DNA of 64,000 bases. Source: Phycisphaeraceae bacterium. Lineage in GTDB: Bacteria > Planctomycetota > Phycisphaerae > Phycisphaerales > Phycisphaeraceae. A model generated the notes under the pieces. That model saw only the letters and a list, made by a program, of their open reading frames with translations. It had not been told where the DNA came from and did no database searches. Location: the NCBI GenBank assembly GCA_028277745.1, contig JANQFR010000051.1, positions 1 to 64,000 on the forward strand, in the 5' to 3' direction. A program made the translations under genes and the position numbers. Below are positions 24,286 to 32,510 of the stretch, in pieces; the first letter of the stretch is position 1; every line of letters begins with the position of its first letter.

Positions 24286-25308
24286 ATGGCCGACCAACTC
24301 CGCTGGGGCATCCTGGGCACGGGCAACATCGCCAACCAGTTCGCCGATGGTATCAACGGCATCGCGGGCCCGCACCGCTCGGTCCTCGCCGCCGTCGGCT
24401 CGCGCACGGCGGCGTCGGCCGGGGCGTTCGCCGAGAAGCACCGGATCAGCTCCGCTCACGACTCGTACGACGCGCTGCTCGACGATGACCGGGTCGACGC
24501 GATCTACCTCTCGCTTCCCAACAGCCTGCACCACGAGTGGGCCATCAAGTGCATCGAGGCGGGCAAGCACGTGCTTTGTGAAAAGCCGATCAGCGTCACC
24601 GCCGCCGAGGCCGACGAGATGTTTGATTGCGCCCAGCGGCACGGCAAGCTGCTGGTCGAGGCGTTCATGTACCGGTCCCACCCGCTCACGCACGCGGTGC
24701 TCGACGCGGTGCGCAGCGGCGCCGTCGGCGAGGTCCGGCTGATCCGCACCAGCTTCTGCTACCGCACCAAGCAGATCGACGGCAACGTCCGCTTCGACCC
24801 CGACCTCGCCGGCGGGGCGCTGATGGACATCGGCTGCTACTGCCTCAGCTTCGCCCGCCTGATCGCCGGCGGCGAACCCACGGCCATGCACGCCACCGCG
24901 GTCATGCACGAGCGCGGCGTGGATGAAAACGTCGCGGGGACGCTCGCGTTTGACGGCGGCGTGCTCGCCAGCTTCGTGTGCGGCATGGGCGTGCAGACCA
25001 ACAACGCCGCGATCATCTGCGGGACCGACGGCTTCATCGAGGTCCCCGTCCCGTGGAAGCCGCCGGTCACCGGCGCGGCGTACGTGGTGGACGGGATGAT
25101 GCCCCCGCGCCAGGACAAGGCCGCCCCGCCCAAACGTGGGCGCGAGGAGCGCCGGGTCGACGCCCCGATGCCGCTCTACGGCCTCGAGGCCGAGCACTTC
25201 GCCGACGCCGTGCTCGACGGCGCGCCGCCCGCGGTCAGCCGCGCCGACACGGTGGGCAACATGGCCGTGCTCGACGCGTTACGCCGACAGATCGGGCTGC
25301 CGTTTTGA
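24286..25308 (+). CDS. Gfo/Idh/MocA family NAD(P)-dependent oxidoreductase
   Basis: A 340-residue dehydrogenase. The N-terminal Rossmann fold begins RWGILGTGNIANQFADG, the signature CEKPISVTAAEADEMFD carries the catalytic Lys, and the C-terminal half has GGALMDIGCYCLSFARLIAG. GGGAG precedes ATG 24286. Family members oxidise or reduce sugars and inositols with NAD(P)H. It diverges from the SMP-30 lactonase and overlaps the acetyltransferase gene downstream by 4 bases. Probably cytoplasmic, in contrast to the exported lactonase. Confidence 0.9.
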   Translation: MADQLRWGILGTGNIANQFADGINGIAGPHRSVLAAVGSRTAASAGAFAEKHRISSAHDSYDALLDDDRVDAIYLSLPNSLHHEWAIKCIEAGKHVLCEKPISVTAAEADEMFDCAQRHGKLLVEAFMYRSHPLTHAVLDAVRSGAVGEVRLIRTSFCYRTKQIDGNVRFDPDLAGGALMDIGCYCLSFARLIAGGEPTAMHATAVMHERGVDENVAGTLAFDGGVLASFVCGMGVQTNNAAIICGTDGFIEVPVPWKPPVTGAAYVVDGMMPPRQDKAAPPKRGREERRVDAPMPLYGLEAEHFADAVLDGAPPAVSRADTVGNMAVLDALRRQIGLPF

Positions 25309-25733
25309 TCGTCCGCCAGGTCCAGACCGACGCGATCCTCGCGTTGCGCCACCGGATGCTGCGGCAGGAACTGCCCCTGGAATCGGCCCACTTCGAGGGC
25401 GACGACGAACCCACCACCATCCACCTCGCGGCGTTCGACAACGACGGGCAAACCCTCATCGGCTGCGTCACGCTGCTGCGACGGCCGTTTCAAAAGGCCC
25501 AGACCCAGCTCCGCGGCATGGCGGTGGCGCCCGAGGCGCAGGGCCGGGGCGCCGGCCGCGTGCTGCTCGAAGCGGCGCACGACGCGGTGGGCGACGCGGC
25601 GATGTGGTGCAACGCCCGAACCCCCGCCGCGGGGTTCTACGAACGCCACGGCTGGCGACGCGTGGGCGACGAGTTTGTCGTGCCCACGGCCGGGCCGCAC
25701 GTGAAGATGGTGCGCACGTCAACCGGCGGATGA
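25305..25733 (+). CDS. GNAT-family N-acetyltransferase
   Basis: A 142-residue GNAT domain. TTG 25305 overlaps the previous stop (TTGA) and gives LIVRQVQTDAILALRHRML as N-terminus; no ATG or GTG lies close by in frame, so this start is an inference. The acetyl-CoA loop is LRGMAVAPEAQGRGAGRVLLEAA, matching the R/Q-x-x-G-x-G/A motif, and WCNARTPAAGFYERHGWRRVGDEFVVPTAGPHVKMVR is the usual C-terminal half (YnaT/ElaA-like). Substrate unknown. It ends immediately before palindromic repeat copy 3. Confidence 0.75.
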   Translation: MIVRQVQTDAILALRHRMLRQELPLESAHFEGDDEPTTIHLAAFDNDGQTLIGCVTLLRRPFQKAQTQLRGMAVAPEAQGRGAGRVLLEAAHDAVGDAAMWCNARTPAAGFYERHGWRRVGDEFVVPTAGPHVKMVRTSTGG

Positions 25734-25757
25734 AGCCCCGCACACGCATGCGGGGCT
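25734..25757. repeat. palindromic repeat, AGCCCCGCATGC family, copy 3
   Basis: AGCCCCGC and GCGGGGCT flank ACACGCAT. It begins at the end of the acetyltransferase gene, so may terminate that transcript. Confidence 0.6.
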
Positions 25758-25784
25758 CACCGATCATCGTCGGCCGAACGCGGT

Positions 25785-25790
25785 TATCTT
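25785..25790 (+). promoter_or_regulatory. -10 element of a leaderless gene (TATCTT)
   Basis: TATCTT ends 6 bases before GTG 25797, and no ribosome-binding site is present. Confidence 0.4.
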
Positions 25791-25796
25791 ATCGCC

Positions 25797-27710
25797 GTGA
25801 ATCGCAGGCAGGTCTTGGGGCTTCGGGTCATGCTGGCGGCCGTCTTCTTCGGGGCGGCGGCGGTCATGGTGGTCGAGGGCGTGCAACTGCGGCGGTGGGC
25901 GTCGATGCAGCTCGAGCCCATCCGGTTCCGGGGCGACATCCAGCGCGGGTTCCGTTACGGGCGGCGGGCGACGCTGGAAGGGTACCTCGACCTCTACGAC
26001 CGCTACCTCGCGGAGACGCGCGACCGTTACCGTGAGCTGGACTATGCGCCGCTGCGCCTGATGATCATGCGGACGTGGGCGGCGCAGACGCTCGAAGCGT
26101 TTCCCGACGCCGAGACGTGGCGGCACGGCCACGCGTTCACGGCGCCGGCGCTGCGGATCAACACCGCGATCGAGCTGTTCGGCGCGGTGGGCGTGTTCCT
26201 GCTGGTGCGGCTGTGGGTCGTGCGGGCGCGGGCCCGGTTCGGCGGGGAGGACGACGAGCCGCCCCTCGGACGACGGGCGGTGTGGCGTGAAGCGGTGCGT
26301 CCGATGCGCGGCTGGGGGCTGGGGCTGATCGGCGCGGGGCTGCTGTGGTTCAACCCGGCGGCGATCCTCAGCTCGCACGGCTGGCCGACGTGGGACATCT
26401 GGATCGTGCCGTTCTACGTGTGGGCGATCCTGATGGTCTCGATCAACCGCTGGTACACGGCCGGGGTGTTCATCGGGCTGGGCGCGTTGCTGAAGGGTCA
26501 GCAATTGATCGTGGCGCCGGTGTTCATCATGACCGCGTTGTTCATGGGCCGGCCGGGCGCGGCGGCGCGGTGGGTCATCGGGTGGGCGACGGCGGTCGCG
26601 GCGGTGGTGAGCGGGTGGATGCTGACCTATCCGATGGACCTGTCGCAGGTGTGGGTCGCCAAAGGCGATTTCGCGCCGCTGAGGGACGCGGATGCGCCGC
26701 TGATCAACTTCGGTGCGGTGATGTGGGTCTTCGCGGTCGCCGCGATCGCGGGGGTGGTTGCGGCGGCGGGGGTGATGCGGACGCGGTGGTCGTGGCGGAC
26801 GCGCGCCGGGGTGCTGGCGGGCGCCGCCGCCGCGTTGATCGCGGTGTGGCTGATCGCCTCGGCCGGGGGCGGCGCGGTCTGGGCGGTGCTGGCCGCGGGG
26901 GCGCTGGCGGCGTGCGGGTGGTGGCTGCCCGGACGGGCGCAGGGGTACGTCGTGTCCGCCGCGCTCGCGGGGGCGCTGTTCATGTGCATCCCGCTATTCG
27001 ACGCCAGCACGGGCTGGTTCATCGTCGGCTGGAAGTACGGCTCGCACCACTGGGAATACCTCATCATGGGGCTGACCAGCAACGTGCCCGGCGTGCTGAC
27101 GCGCCATTACGGCTGGAAGAACACGCGCGACCTCGTCGCCCCGCTCTTTGAGGTGTGGGGCGTGACGGTGACCCTGAAGATCATCCTGGCGGCCGTGTAC
27201 TTCGTGGTGCTCACGCTCTGCGCGATCGGCGCAGCGCGGCATCTGCGGGCCAAGGACCCGCGGTTCCTCGTGGCGATGGTCACCCCCTGGCTGGCGATGT
27301 TCACCATCCTGGGGCAGATCCACGAACGCTACCTGCTGTTCGCGGCGGGGATCGGCATGTGCCTGATCGCGGTGAGCTGGGGGTTCGTGGCCCTGCAATT
27401 GATGCTGAGCTTTTTCGCCCTGATCATGCCGCTGCAGGTGATGGTCGGACGGCGGGGCAGGCGCTGGCGGGAGGTGGAGGGGTACGAGGGATCGATCACC
27501 CGGGAGACGGCGGAGCAGTGGTACGCGTGGATCGCCCCGACTCACCCCGACATCGCCTGGGCGATCGTGGTGTGCCTGCTGGTGTACCTCTACGTGACGC
27601 TGTGCCCGCCCCGGCGTTGCGTGACGGGCCGGCTCGACGATAATGCGGCCCAACCCGCCCCGGAAACCCCCACTCCTGGAGACGAAGATGAAAATCGCCA
27701 TCGCGTGTGA
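25797..27710 (+). CDS. GT-C-type membrane glycosyltransferase
   Basis: A 637-residue polytopic membrane protein with roughly 11-13 hydrophobic segments. The motif IHERYLLFAAGIGMC in the C-terminal third is characteristic of GT-C mannosyl/glucosyltransferases using lipid-linked sugars, and the first extracytoplasmic loop (MQLEPIRFRGDIQRGFRYGRRATLEGYLDLYDRYLAETRDRY) has acidic residues where GT-C enzymes hold their catalytic Asp. GTG 25797 is the start. Its last 23 bases overlap the rpiB gene. The acceptor is unknown; cell-envelope glycan or glycoprotein synthesis is likely. Confidence 0.75.
   Translation: MNRRQVLGLRVMLAAVFFGAAAVMVVEGVQLRRWASMQLEPIRFRGDIQRGFRYGRRATLEGYLDLYDRYLAETRDRYRELDYAPLRLMIMRTWAAQTLEAFPDAETWRHGHAFTAPALRINTAIELFGAVGVFLLVRLWVVRARARFGGEDDEPPLGRRAVWREAVRPMRGWGLGLIGAGLLWFNPAAILSSHGWPTWDIWIVPFYVWAILMVSINRWYTAGVFIGLGALLKGQQLIVAPVFIMTALFMGRPGAAARWVIGWATAVAAVVSGWMLTYPMDLSQVWVAKGDFAPLRDADAPLINFGAVMWVFAVAAIAGVVAAAGVMRTRWSWRTRAGVLAGAAAALIAVWLIASAGGGAVWAVLAAGALAACGWWLPGRAQGYVVSAALAGALFMCIPLFDASTGWFIVGWKYGSHHWEYLIMGLTSNVPGVLTRHYGWKNTRDLVAPLFEVWGVTVTLKIILAAVYFVVLTLCAIGAARHLRAKDPRFLVAMVTPWLAMFTILGQIHERYLLFAAGIGMCLIAVSWGFVALQLMLSFFALIMPLQVMVGRRGRRWREVEGYEGSITRETAEQWYAWIAPTHPDIAWAIVVCLLVYLYVTLCPPRRCVTGRLDDNAAQPAPETPTPGDEDENRHRV
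27616..27644 (+). promoter_or_regulatory. possible internal promoter for rpiB
   Basis: GATAAT (27639-27644) lies inside the end of the GT-C gene with TTGCGT about 16 bases upstream, and a leader of some 37 bases leads to the rpiB ribosome-binding site. Confidence 0.35.
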
Positions 27711-28137
27711 CCACGGCGGGTACCCGCTGAAACAGGCCCTCGTCGACGAGCTCGAGGCCGGCGGGCACGAAGTGGTCGACCTGGGGGCTCACCAGTACGA
27801 CAAGGACGACGACTACCCCGACTTCGCCCGTTACCTGGGCCAGGCGATCCAGCACGGCCAGGCCGACAAAGGCGTGCTGCTGTGCGGCTCGGGCGTGGGC
27901 GCGTCGATCGCCGCCAACAAGCTCACCGGCGTGCGCGCCGCGGTCTGTCACGACGTGTACTCCGCCCACCAGGGCGTCGAGCACGACGACATGAACGTCA
28001 TCTGCCTGGGCGCCCGGATCATCGGCGAAGAAACCGCGCGCGAGTTGGTGCGTGCATTCGCGGGGGCGGTGTTCTCGGGAGAGGCGCGCCACATCCGCCG
28101 GCTGGAAAAAGTCAAGGGCATGGAAGCCGGCGGCTAG
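27688..28137 (+). CDS. rpiB: ribose 5-phosphate isomerase B
   Basis: A 149-residue LacA/RpiB-family isomerase that interconverts ribose 5-phosphate and ribulose 5-phosphate in the pentose phosphate pathway. MKIAIACDHGGYPLKQALVDEL is the canonical N-terminus, DDDYPDFARYLGQAI is the substrate loop, and GVLLCGSGVGASIAANKLTGVRAAVCHD contains the catalytic Cys and anion hole. HDDMNVICLGARIIG completes the family pattern. ATG 27688 has GGAG 6 bases upstream, so the gene overlaps the end of the GT-C gene. Cytoplasmic. Length is normal. Confidence 0.93.
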   Translation: MKIAIACDHGGYPLKQALVDELEAGGHEVVDLGAHQYDKDDDYPDFARYLGQAIQHGQADKGVLLCGSGVGASIAANKLTGVRAAVCHDVYSAHQGVEHDDMNVICLGARIIGEETARELVRAFAGAVFSGEARHIRRLEKVKGMEAGG

Positions 28138-28142
28138 CGCCG

Positions 28143-28193
28143 TAGCCGGCGGGCTACGCCCGCCTGGTCCGGGGCCGCGTAGCGGCCCGGCTA
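28143..28193. repeat. REPIN-like double-hairpin palindrome, family A copy 1
   Basis: A 51-base element bounded by TAGCC (28143-28147) and GGCTA (28189-28193). Inside are two 7-bp hairpins with 3-base loops: GGCGGGC-TAC-GCCCGCC and GGGCCGC-GTA-GCGGCCC, joined by a 6-base linker. An identical 51-base copy is at 49918-49968, and an inverted copy with two linker changes is at 56829-56879. It lies between the convergent rpiB and DUF6781-like genes. Confidence 0.8.
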
Positions 28194-28209
28194 TTCATCT
28201 CAACGTCCC

Positions 28210-28908
28210 CTACTCCCGCTCTTGCCCTTTCTCTTGCTCCTCCGGCTTATCGACCGGCTCCTTGCCGCTGAGCAGGTCGCCGGCGGCGGTGAGGATGCCG
28301 GCGAGGGTGTGGGCCAATGCGCCCGCGGCCTGCCGGGCGGCGGCGACGCCGGCCTCGGCGGACTCCTTGGCCAGCTGGCCCGGCTGCGACGTCGCGGCGC
28401 GCAGGGCGCTGTCGACCGCCGGCTTGATCGACTCGGCGGCGCGCTGCGCGTGCGTCTTGAGGTCGCTCGCCTCCTCGGCGGCGCGGCTCTTGAGGCTGCC
28501 GGCGGCCTTGGTCACCGTGTTGACGAACATCTCCCGCAACGCGCGGAGGTCCGCGATCATGGACTGCACGTCCTCGTTCGCGAACGTCTCGCCGCGAGAT
28601 TTCGCCTCTTCAAAGGCGAGCTCGGCCGCGTTGGCCGCCTTCGCCATGCCCTCCGCCAGCCCGTCGACCACCTGGCGCAGCACGCTGGACTGCTCGTCGG
28701 GCGTCGCGTCGTCCACCGCCTTGGCGGCGCCGGCCAGGATCTGCTCGGCGACGGTCTCGAGCTTCTCCAGGCCCGCCTTGCGCTGCTGCACCAGCTTGAC
28801 CACCAGGTCGCGGACGCGCTGGCGGATGTCGTTGCCGTCCGTGGCGATCTCTTCGGCCGCCTGCTCGGCTTCGACGGCGGGGTCCTGGTCCTGGGGTTGA
28901 TCGGTCAT
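28210..28908 (-). CDS. amphipathic-helix protein, DUF6781-like
   Basis: A 232-residue, almost entirely helical protein rich in Ala, Glu and Lys, with no membrane segment. ATG 28908 has GGAG 7 bases upstream. Segments such as IRQRVRDLVVKLVQQRKAGLEKLETVAEQILAGAAKAV, LAFEEAKSRGETFANEDVQSMIADLRALREMFVNTV and TATSQPG-type helices resemble the DUF6781 group, whose role is unknown; the pattern is also apolipoprotein/phasin-like. It lies 23 bases downstream of the GT4 fusion gene on the same strand, so the two are probably co-transcribed. Confidence 0.6.
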   Translation of the reverse strand: MTDQPQDQDPAVEAEQAAEEIATDGNDIRQRVRDLVVKLVQQRKAGLEKLETVAEQILAGAAKAVDDATPDEQSSVLRQVVDGLAEGMAKAANAAELAFEEAKSRGETFANEDVQSMIADLRALREMFVNTVTKAAGSLKSRAAEEASDLKTHAQRAAESIKPAVDSALRAATSQPGQLAKESAEAGVAAARQAAGALAHTLAGILTAAGDLLSGKEPVDKPEEQEKGQERE

Positions 28909-28931
28909 GGTGGGGCTCCGGAAAAAACGAC

Positions 28932-31292
28932 TCACTTCGCGGCGGGCTCGGGCGCGGTGCGCTGCGGCGAGGCGGGCGGCGCCGCCTTCTTCTCCGAGAC
29001 CGCGGGGCTCGACTCGTCCAGGTGATGATCGTACAGCGCCAGCAGCGACAACAGCCACGCGAGCGTGGGTTCAGCCGATTGGTTCTCGCTCACGCCGTGG
29101 GCCATCAGCGCTTCGGCGCACCCGCCGGTGGAGTGGTCGTACAGCGGCTGGTGCAGGTCGTTGGCGCCGAGGAACCAGTTGAGGCAGCGGTGGGCGCGGT
29201 CGACCCACTTGCCGTCGGCGGTGACGCGGTAGGCCTCGAGGCAGGCGTCGATCATGGCGTTGGCCTCGATCGGCTGCTGATCAAAGCGGGCCTTCTGCCC
29301 GTCGCGGGGGAACCAGCCGTTGTTGCCGATCGGGGTGAAGTGATCGTTGTCCCCGCTCTGGACCCCGTGGAGCCATTCGAGGCTGCGGAGGGCGACCTGG
29401 ATCATCTCGTTGTTGAACATCCACCGCCCCGAGAGCAGCAGCGCGTGGGGCACGCGCGAGCAGCCGTAGGTCAGCCGGTCCGTATACCAGGGCCAGTCGG
29501 GCGCGGCGTGTTGCTGGATGCGGTCGAAGAGCCAGTGCGCCATGTGCTCGCGCACGCGGCGGGCGTGGGAGTCGCCCGAGAAGCGGCGGAGGTAGGCGTG
29601 GATGCCGATCAGGGCGTAGGCGCAGGAGCGGGCGTGTTGGAGTTCTTCGCAAGCGGGCAGGGCCCGGTTGAACAGGTTGGCGGCGAGCGTCATCGGGCCC
29701 CGGGTCTGGCAGCGGGCGACGGCCTCGCCCAGCGCCCAGACCGCGCGGGCGTGGGCCTCTTCGCTGTCCACGGCGGGGTCCCAGACGTGGTCGTAGCCGA
29801 GCTTGTGCCGGAAGCGCCCCGCCTCGTCGTCAAAGGCGTGCTCCAGGAACGCCAGGTAGACGCCGACCAGCGTTTCGAGGTCGACGTTGGTCTGGTAGTC
29901 GACGTGGTCCTGAGCGATCAGGGAGGCGATCAGGGCGCGGGCGTTGTCGTCGGTGGTGTAGCCCCCGGCCCGGACGGGGATGGTCGACTTGGCGCGCTGG
30001 AAGATGCCGCAGGAATCGGTCAGCCGGGTCACGTGGTCGAGCTTGATCTCGGGCAGCTCGGAGCGGGTGCTCGAGAGCTGCCGCACCAGCGACGCGGGCC
30101 GGGGGTTCTGGTTGCGCTCCTCCCGCACCGTCTTGAACAGCTCCATGTACTGGCCGGCCACGTCGCGCCAGACCATCGAGCGGGTGTAGGTGTAGGCGGC
30201 CTTGCGCATGGCGTGACGCTTCACGTCATGGTCGAACAGGTCGGTGATCGCCGCGGCGAGGGCGTTGGTGTCCCGGAACCCCGTCAGGACGCCCCGCCCG
30301 TCGGCGAGCAGCTCCTGGGCGTGCCAGTACGGCGTGGAGACGGTCGCCTTGCCCGTCCCCATCGCGTACGCCAGCGTGCCGGAGGTGATCTGGGCCTCGT
30401 TGAGATACGGCGTCACATACACGTCGGCGGCGCCGAGGTACTCGACCAGCTCCTCGAGGTCGAGGAACTTGTTGATCCAGCGGACGTTCTGCTCGACCCC
30501 CAGCTCGCGCGTGCGGCGCTGCAGCCCCAGGCGGTACTCCTCGCCCTGGTGAGCGATGACGCCGGGGTGGGTGGCGCCGACGATCATGTACACCGCGTCG
30601 GGGTGTTTCTTCACGATCTGAGGCATCGCCTCGATCATGTTCTCCAGCCCCTTGGACGGGCCGATCAGGCCGAAGGTCATGATCGTCTTCTTGCCCTCGA
30701 CGCCGAACTGGTCTTTGTGGTAATTCGGATCGGCGAACGGCACGTCGGGGATGCCGTGGGGAATCAACGTGACCTTGGACTCGGGGATGTGGTAGATGTC
30801 GTGGAGGAAGTCCTTGGCGCGCTCGGCCATGACGATGAACCGATCGCACAGCTCGGCCATCTGCTGCATGACGGCGCGCTGCCCGTCGAGCGGGTCTTTG
30901 AGCACGGTGTGGAGCGTGGCGACTACGGGCATGCGCAGCCGCTTGATCAGGTCCAGCACGTAGCCGCCGTCTTCCCCGCCGAAGATGCCGAACTCGTGCT
31001 GGAGACACACCACGTCGACGGCGGACATGTTGAGAAAATCGGCGGCCAGGCGGTACTCGGCGTGGCGTTTCTCGTTGATCTCGAACCAGACCCGGTCGGG
31101 GTAGCGGTACCCCTCGGGCCGGTCGTTGAGGGCCACGGCGGTGGTGCGGACCTCCTTGGTGTAGGCGCCCAGAGCCTCGGCCAGGTCGCGGCAAAACGTG
31201 GCGATGCCGCAGCGCCGGGGGACGTAGGACGAGACCAGAGCGACGGTCTGAAGGTTGTCCCACTTCCTGCGTTTAAGCTGCATCTTCATCAT
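28932..31292 (-). CDS. GT4 glycosyltransferase fused to an alpha/alpha-barrel domain
   Basis: A 786-residue two-domain protein. Residues about 15-410 form a GT-B glycosyltransferase of family 4 (VALVSSYVPRRCGIATFCRDLAEAL, VVCLQHEFGIFGG, TLIPHGIPDVPF, IMTFGLIGPSKGLENMIEAMP, and the donor-site region NEAQITSGTLAYAMGTGKATVSTPYWHAQELL). Residues about 450-770 form a helical toroid (PVRAGGYTTDDNARALIASLIAQD, GPMTLAANLFNRALPACEELQHARSCAYALIGIH, GRWMFNNEMIQVALRSLEWL, TGGCAEALMAHGVSENQSAEPTLAWLLSLLAL) of the glycosidase/phosphorylase type. Similar fusions in other bacteria occur in mannan-type glycan loci. The acceptor is not identifiable here. ATGs at 31289 and 31283 are alternative starts. Confidence 0.8.
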   Translation of the reverse strand: MMKMQLKRRKWDNLQTVALVSSYVPRRCGIATFCRDLAEALGAYTKEVRTTAVALNDRPEGYRYPDRVWFEINEKRHAEYRLAADFLNMSAVDVVCLQHEFGIFGGEDGGYVLDLIKRLRMPVVATLHTVLKDPLDGQRAVMQQMAELCDRFIVMAERAKDFLHDIYHIPESKVTLIPHGIPDVPFADPNYHKDQFGVEGKKTIMTFGLIGPSKGLENMIEAMPQIVKKHPDAVYMIVGATHPGVIAHQGEEYRLGLQRRTRELGVEQNVRWINKFLDLEELVEYLGAADVYVTPYLNEAQITSGTLAYAMGTGKATVSTPYWHAQELLADGRGVLTGFRDTNALAAAITDLFDHDVKRHAMRKAAYTYTRSMVWRDVAGQYMELFKTVREERNQNPRPASLVRQLSSTRSELPEIKLDHVTRLTDSCGIFQRAKSTIPVRAGGYTTDDNARALIASLIAQDHVDYQTNVDLETLVGVYLAFLEHAFDDEAGRFRHKLGYDHVWDPAVDSEEAHARAVWALGEAVARCQTRGPMTLAANLFNRALPACEELQHARSCAYALIGIHAYLRRFSGDSHARRVREHMAHWLFDRIQQHAAPDWPWYTDRLTYGCSRVPHALLLSGRWMFNNEMIQVALRSLEWLHGVQSGDNDHFTPIGNNGWFPRDGQKARFDQQPIEANAMIDACLEAYRVTADGKWVDRAHRCLNWFLGANDLHQPLYDHSTGGCAEALMAHGVSENQSAEPTLAWLLSLLALYDHHLDESSPAVSEKKAAPPASPQRTAPEPAAK

Positions 31293-31409
31293 CCGTAATG
31301 ACTTATCAAGACAGACAGGGAATCGTCGCTCCCCCCGAGCGACGATTCATGATAGGGGATGCGCGCAGGATGTTCAAAGAATTCGCAGCCCCGGGTTACC
31401 CTCCCCCCT

Positions 31410-32411
31410 TCAGCGACGACGGCGGCGCCCGATCAGCGGGACGCCGGCCGCCAGGAGCAGGGCCGTGGCGGGCTCGGGGATGATGGCGTTGATCTGGTCG
31501 GCGTAAACCGAGAGGTCGGAGACGAAGGTGGCGTTGCCGGGGAGGGCGGTGTTGGCGGGCTGGTTGTTGAAGCCGAACAAGGCGTGCGCGAGCCCGGCGA
31601 GGACCCACTCGCCGTTAACCTTGATGAAGTAGCCGGCGCCGGAGTCGGCCGGCGCGCCCATCGCGGAGTTCAGCTCGTCTTCAAACAAGGTCACGAAACC
31701 GATCTGATCCGCGTCCAGACTGTTGCTGGAGAAGTCGAGAAATTGGGAAAACTGAACATCACCGTTGATGTTGATGGCCGTGACGTCGGTCTCTCCCCAC
31801 CGTTTGTCGCGGGCGCCGGTGTTGATGAAGCCGTCGTAAGACCGGTCGCTATCCGAAAACCAAGCGGTGTCCCAAGTCCACGACTGAGGGTCCGTCGTCG
31901 TATCGGCGTAATACGTGCTGGCCGTCTGAGAGGTCTGGGTCTGCCCCGTGCCGATCAGGACGCCGGGGGTGCCGGCGGCGGGGGTGGAGGTGTTGATGGT
32001 GAGCATGCCCTGGGGGGTCGGCGCCGAGCCGGAGACGAATTCGTAACGGGCGAGCACAAGGTCGGACTTGGTGGTGAGCCCCTGGCCGGTGGGGTTGTCG
32101 AGCCGGACGGAGGTGCCGTTGATGCGTTGGTAGGTGTTGCCGTTGAGGGTGAAGATGTCCCGGGCGTTGACATGGTTGGCCGAGAGGACCCAGCCGTCGC
32201 CGAGGTAGACGCCGCTGCCGTTGCCGCCGGCGGTCTCGAAGGAGCCGACGCGGTCGAAGCCGGGGTCGTCGAGGGGGGCGGTGTTATTCAATGGGGCGGA
32301 CCCGCCGCCTCCGGAGATGATGATGGCGTGGCCGGGGCAGGCCACGGTCAGGGACACCGCCGCCGCGGTCAACCAGCCCCACGCTGACAGCCGTTCAAAT
32401 AAGTTAATCAT
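31410..32411 (-). CDS. trypsin-like serine protease with PEP-CTERM signal
   Basis: A 333-residue exported protein with signal peptide (LTAAAVSLTVACPGHA) and a chymotrypsin-fold domain. The presumed triad is His in DGWVLSANHV, Asp in TKSDLVLARYE, and Ser in GAPADSGAGYF (usually GDSGGP, here ADSGAG). It ends IIPEPATALLLAAGVPLIGRRRRR, a PEP-CTERM signal. Similar PEP-CTERM trypsin-like proteins are found in planctomycetes and verrucomicrobia. The altered glycine after Ser could lower activity. It lies 117 bases upstream of the GT4 fusion gene on the same strand. Confidence 0.8.
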   Translation of the reverse strand: MINLFERLSAWGWLTAAAVSLTVACPGHAIIISGGGGSAPLNNTAPLDDPGFDRVGSFETAGGNGSGVYLGDGWVLSANHVNARDIFTLNGNTYQRINGTSVRLDNPTGQGLTTKSDLVLARYEFVSGSAPTPQGMLTINTSTPAAGTPGVLIGTGQTQTSQTASTYYADTTTDPQSWTWDTAWFSDSDRSYDGFINTGARDKRWGETDVTAININGDVQFSQFLDFSSNSLDADQIGFVTLFEDELNSAMGAPADSGAGYFIKVNGEWVLAGLAHALFGFNNQPANTALPGNATFVSDLSVYADQINAIIPEPATALLLAAGVPLIGRRRRR

Positions 32412-32459
32412 GGTTCAATAATCGCAAGTTTAAAGAATTCCAATCGGATTAACAGCTTA

Positions 32460-32478
32460 CCCCACGTCCCGTGTGGGG
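32460..32478 (-). terminator. stem-loop after UDP-sugar dehydrogenase gene
   Basis: CCCCAC (32460-32465) and GTGGGG (32473-32478) close a 7-base loop in the 99-base gap between the leftward dehydrogenase and protease genes. The following bases in the leftward direction are AT-rich but not a T-run. Confidence 0.4.
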
Positions 32479-32510
32479 CAAAACTAAATGACCGATTTTT
32501 CGCGGAATCC

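Noticed and set aside
24244..25197. N-terminal extension of the SMP-30 gene
   Set aside because: The frame stays open across the divergent oxidoreductase gene, but the signal peptide and AGGAGG site fix the start at 24243.
29022..31298. 758-codon rightward open frame opposite the GT4 fusion gene
   Set aside because: The opposite strand encodes clear GT4 motifs; this frame has shadow composition (Val/Gly/Asp/His-rich) and no domain.
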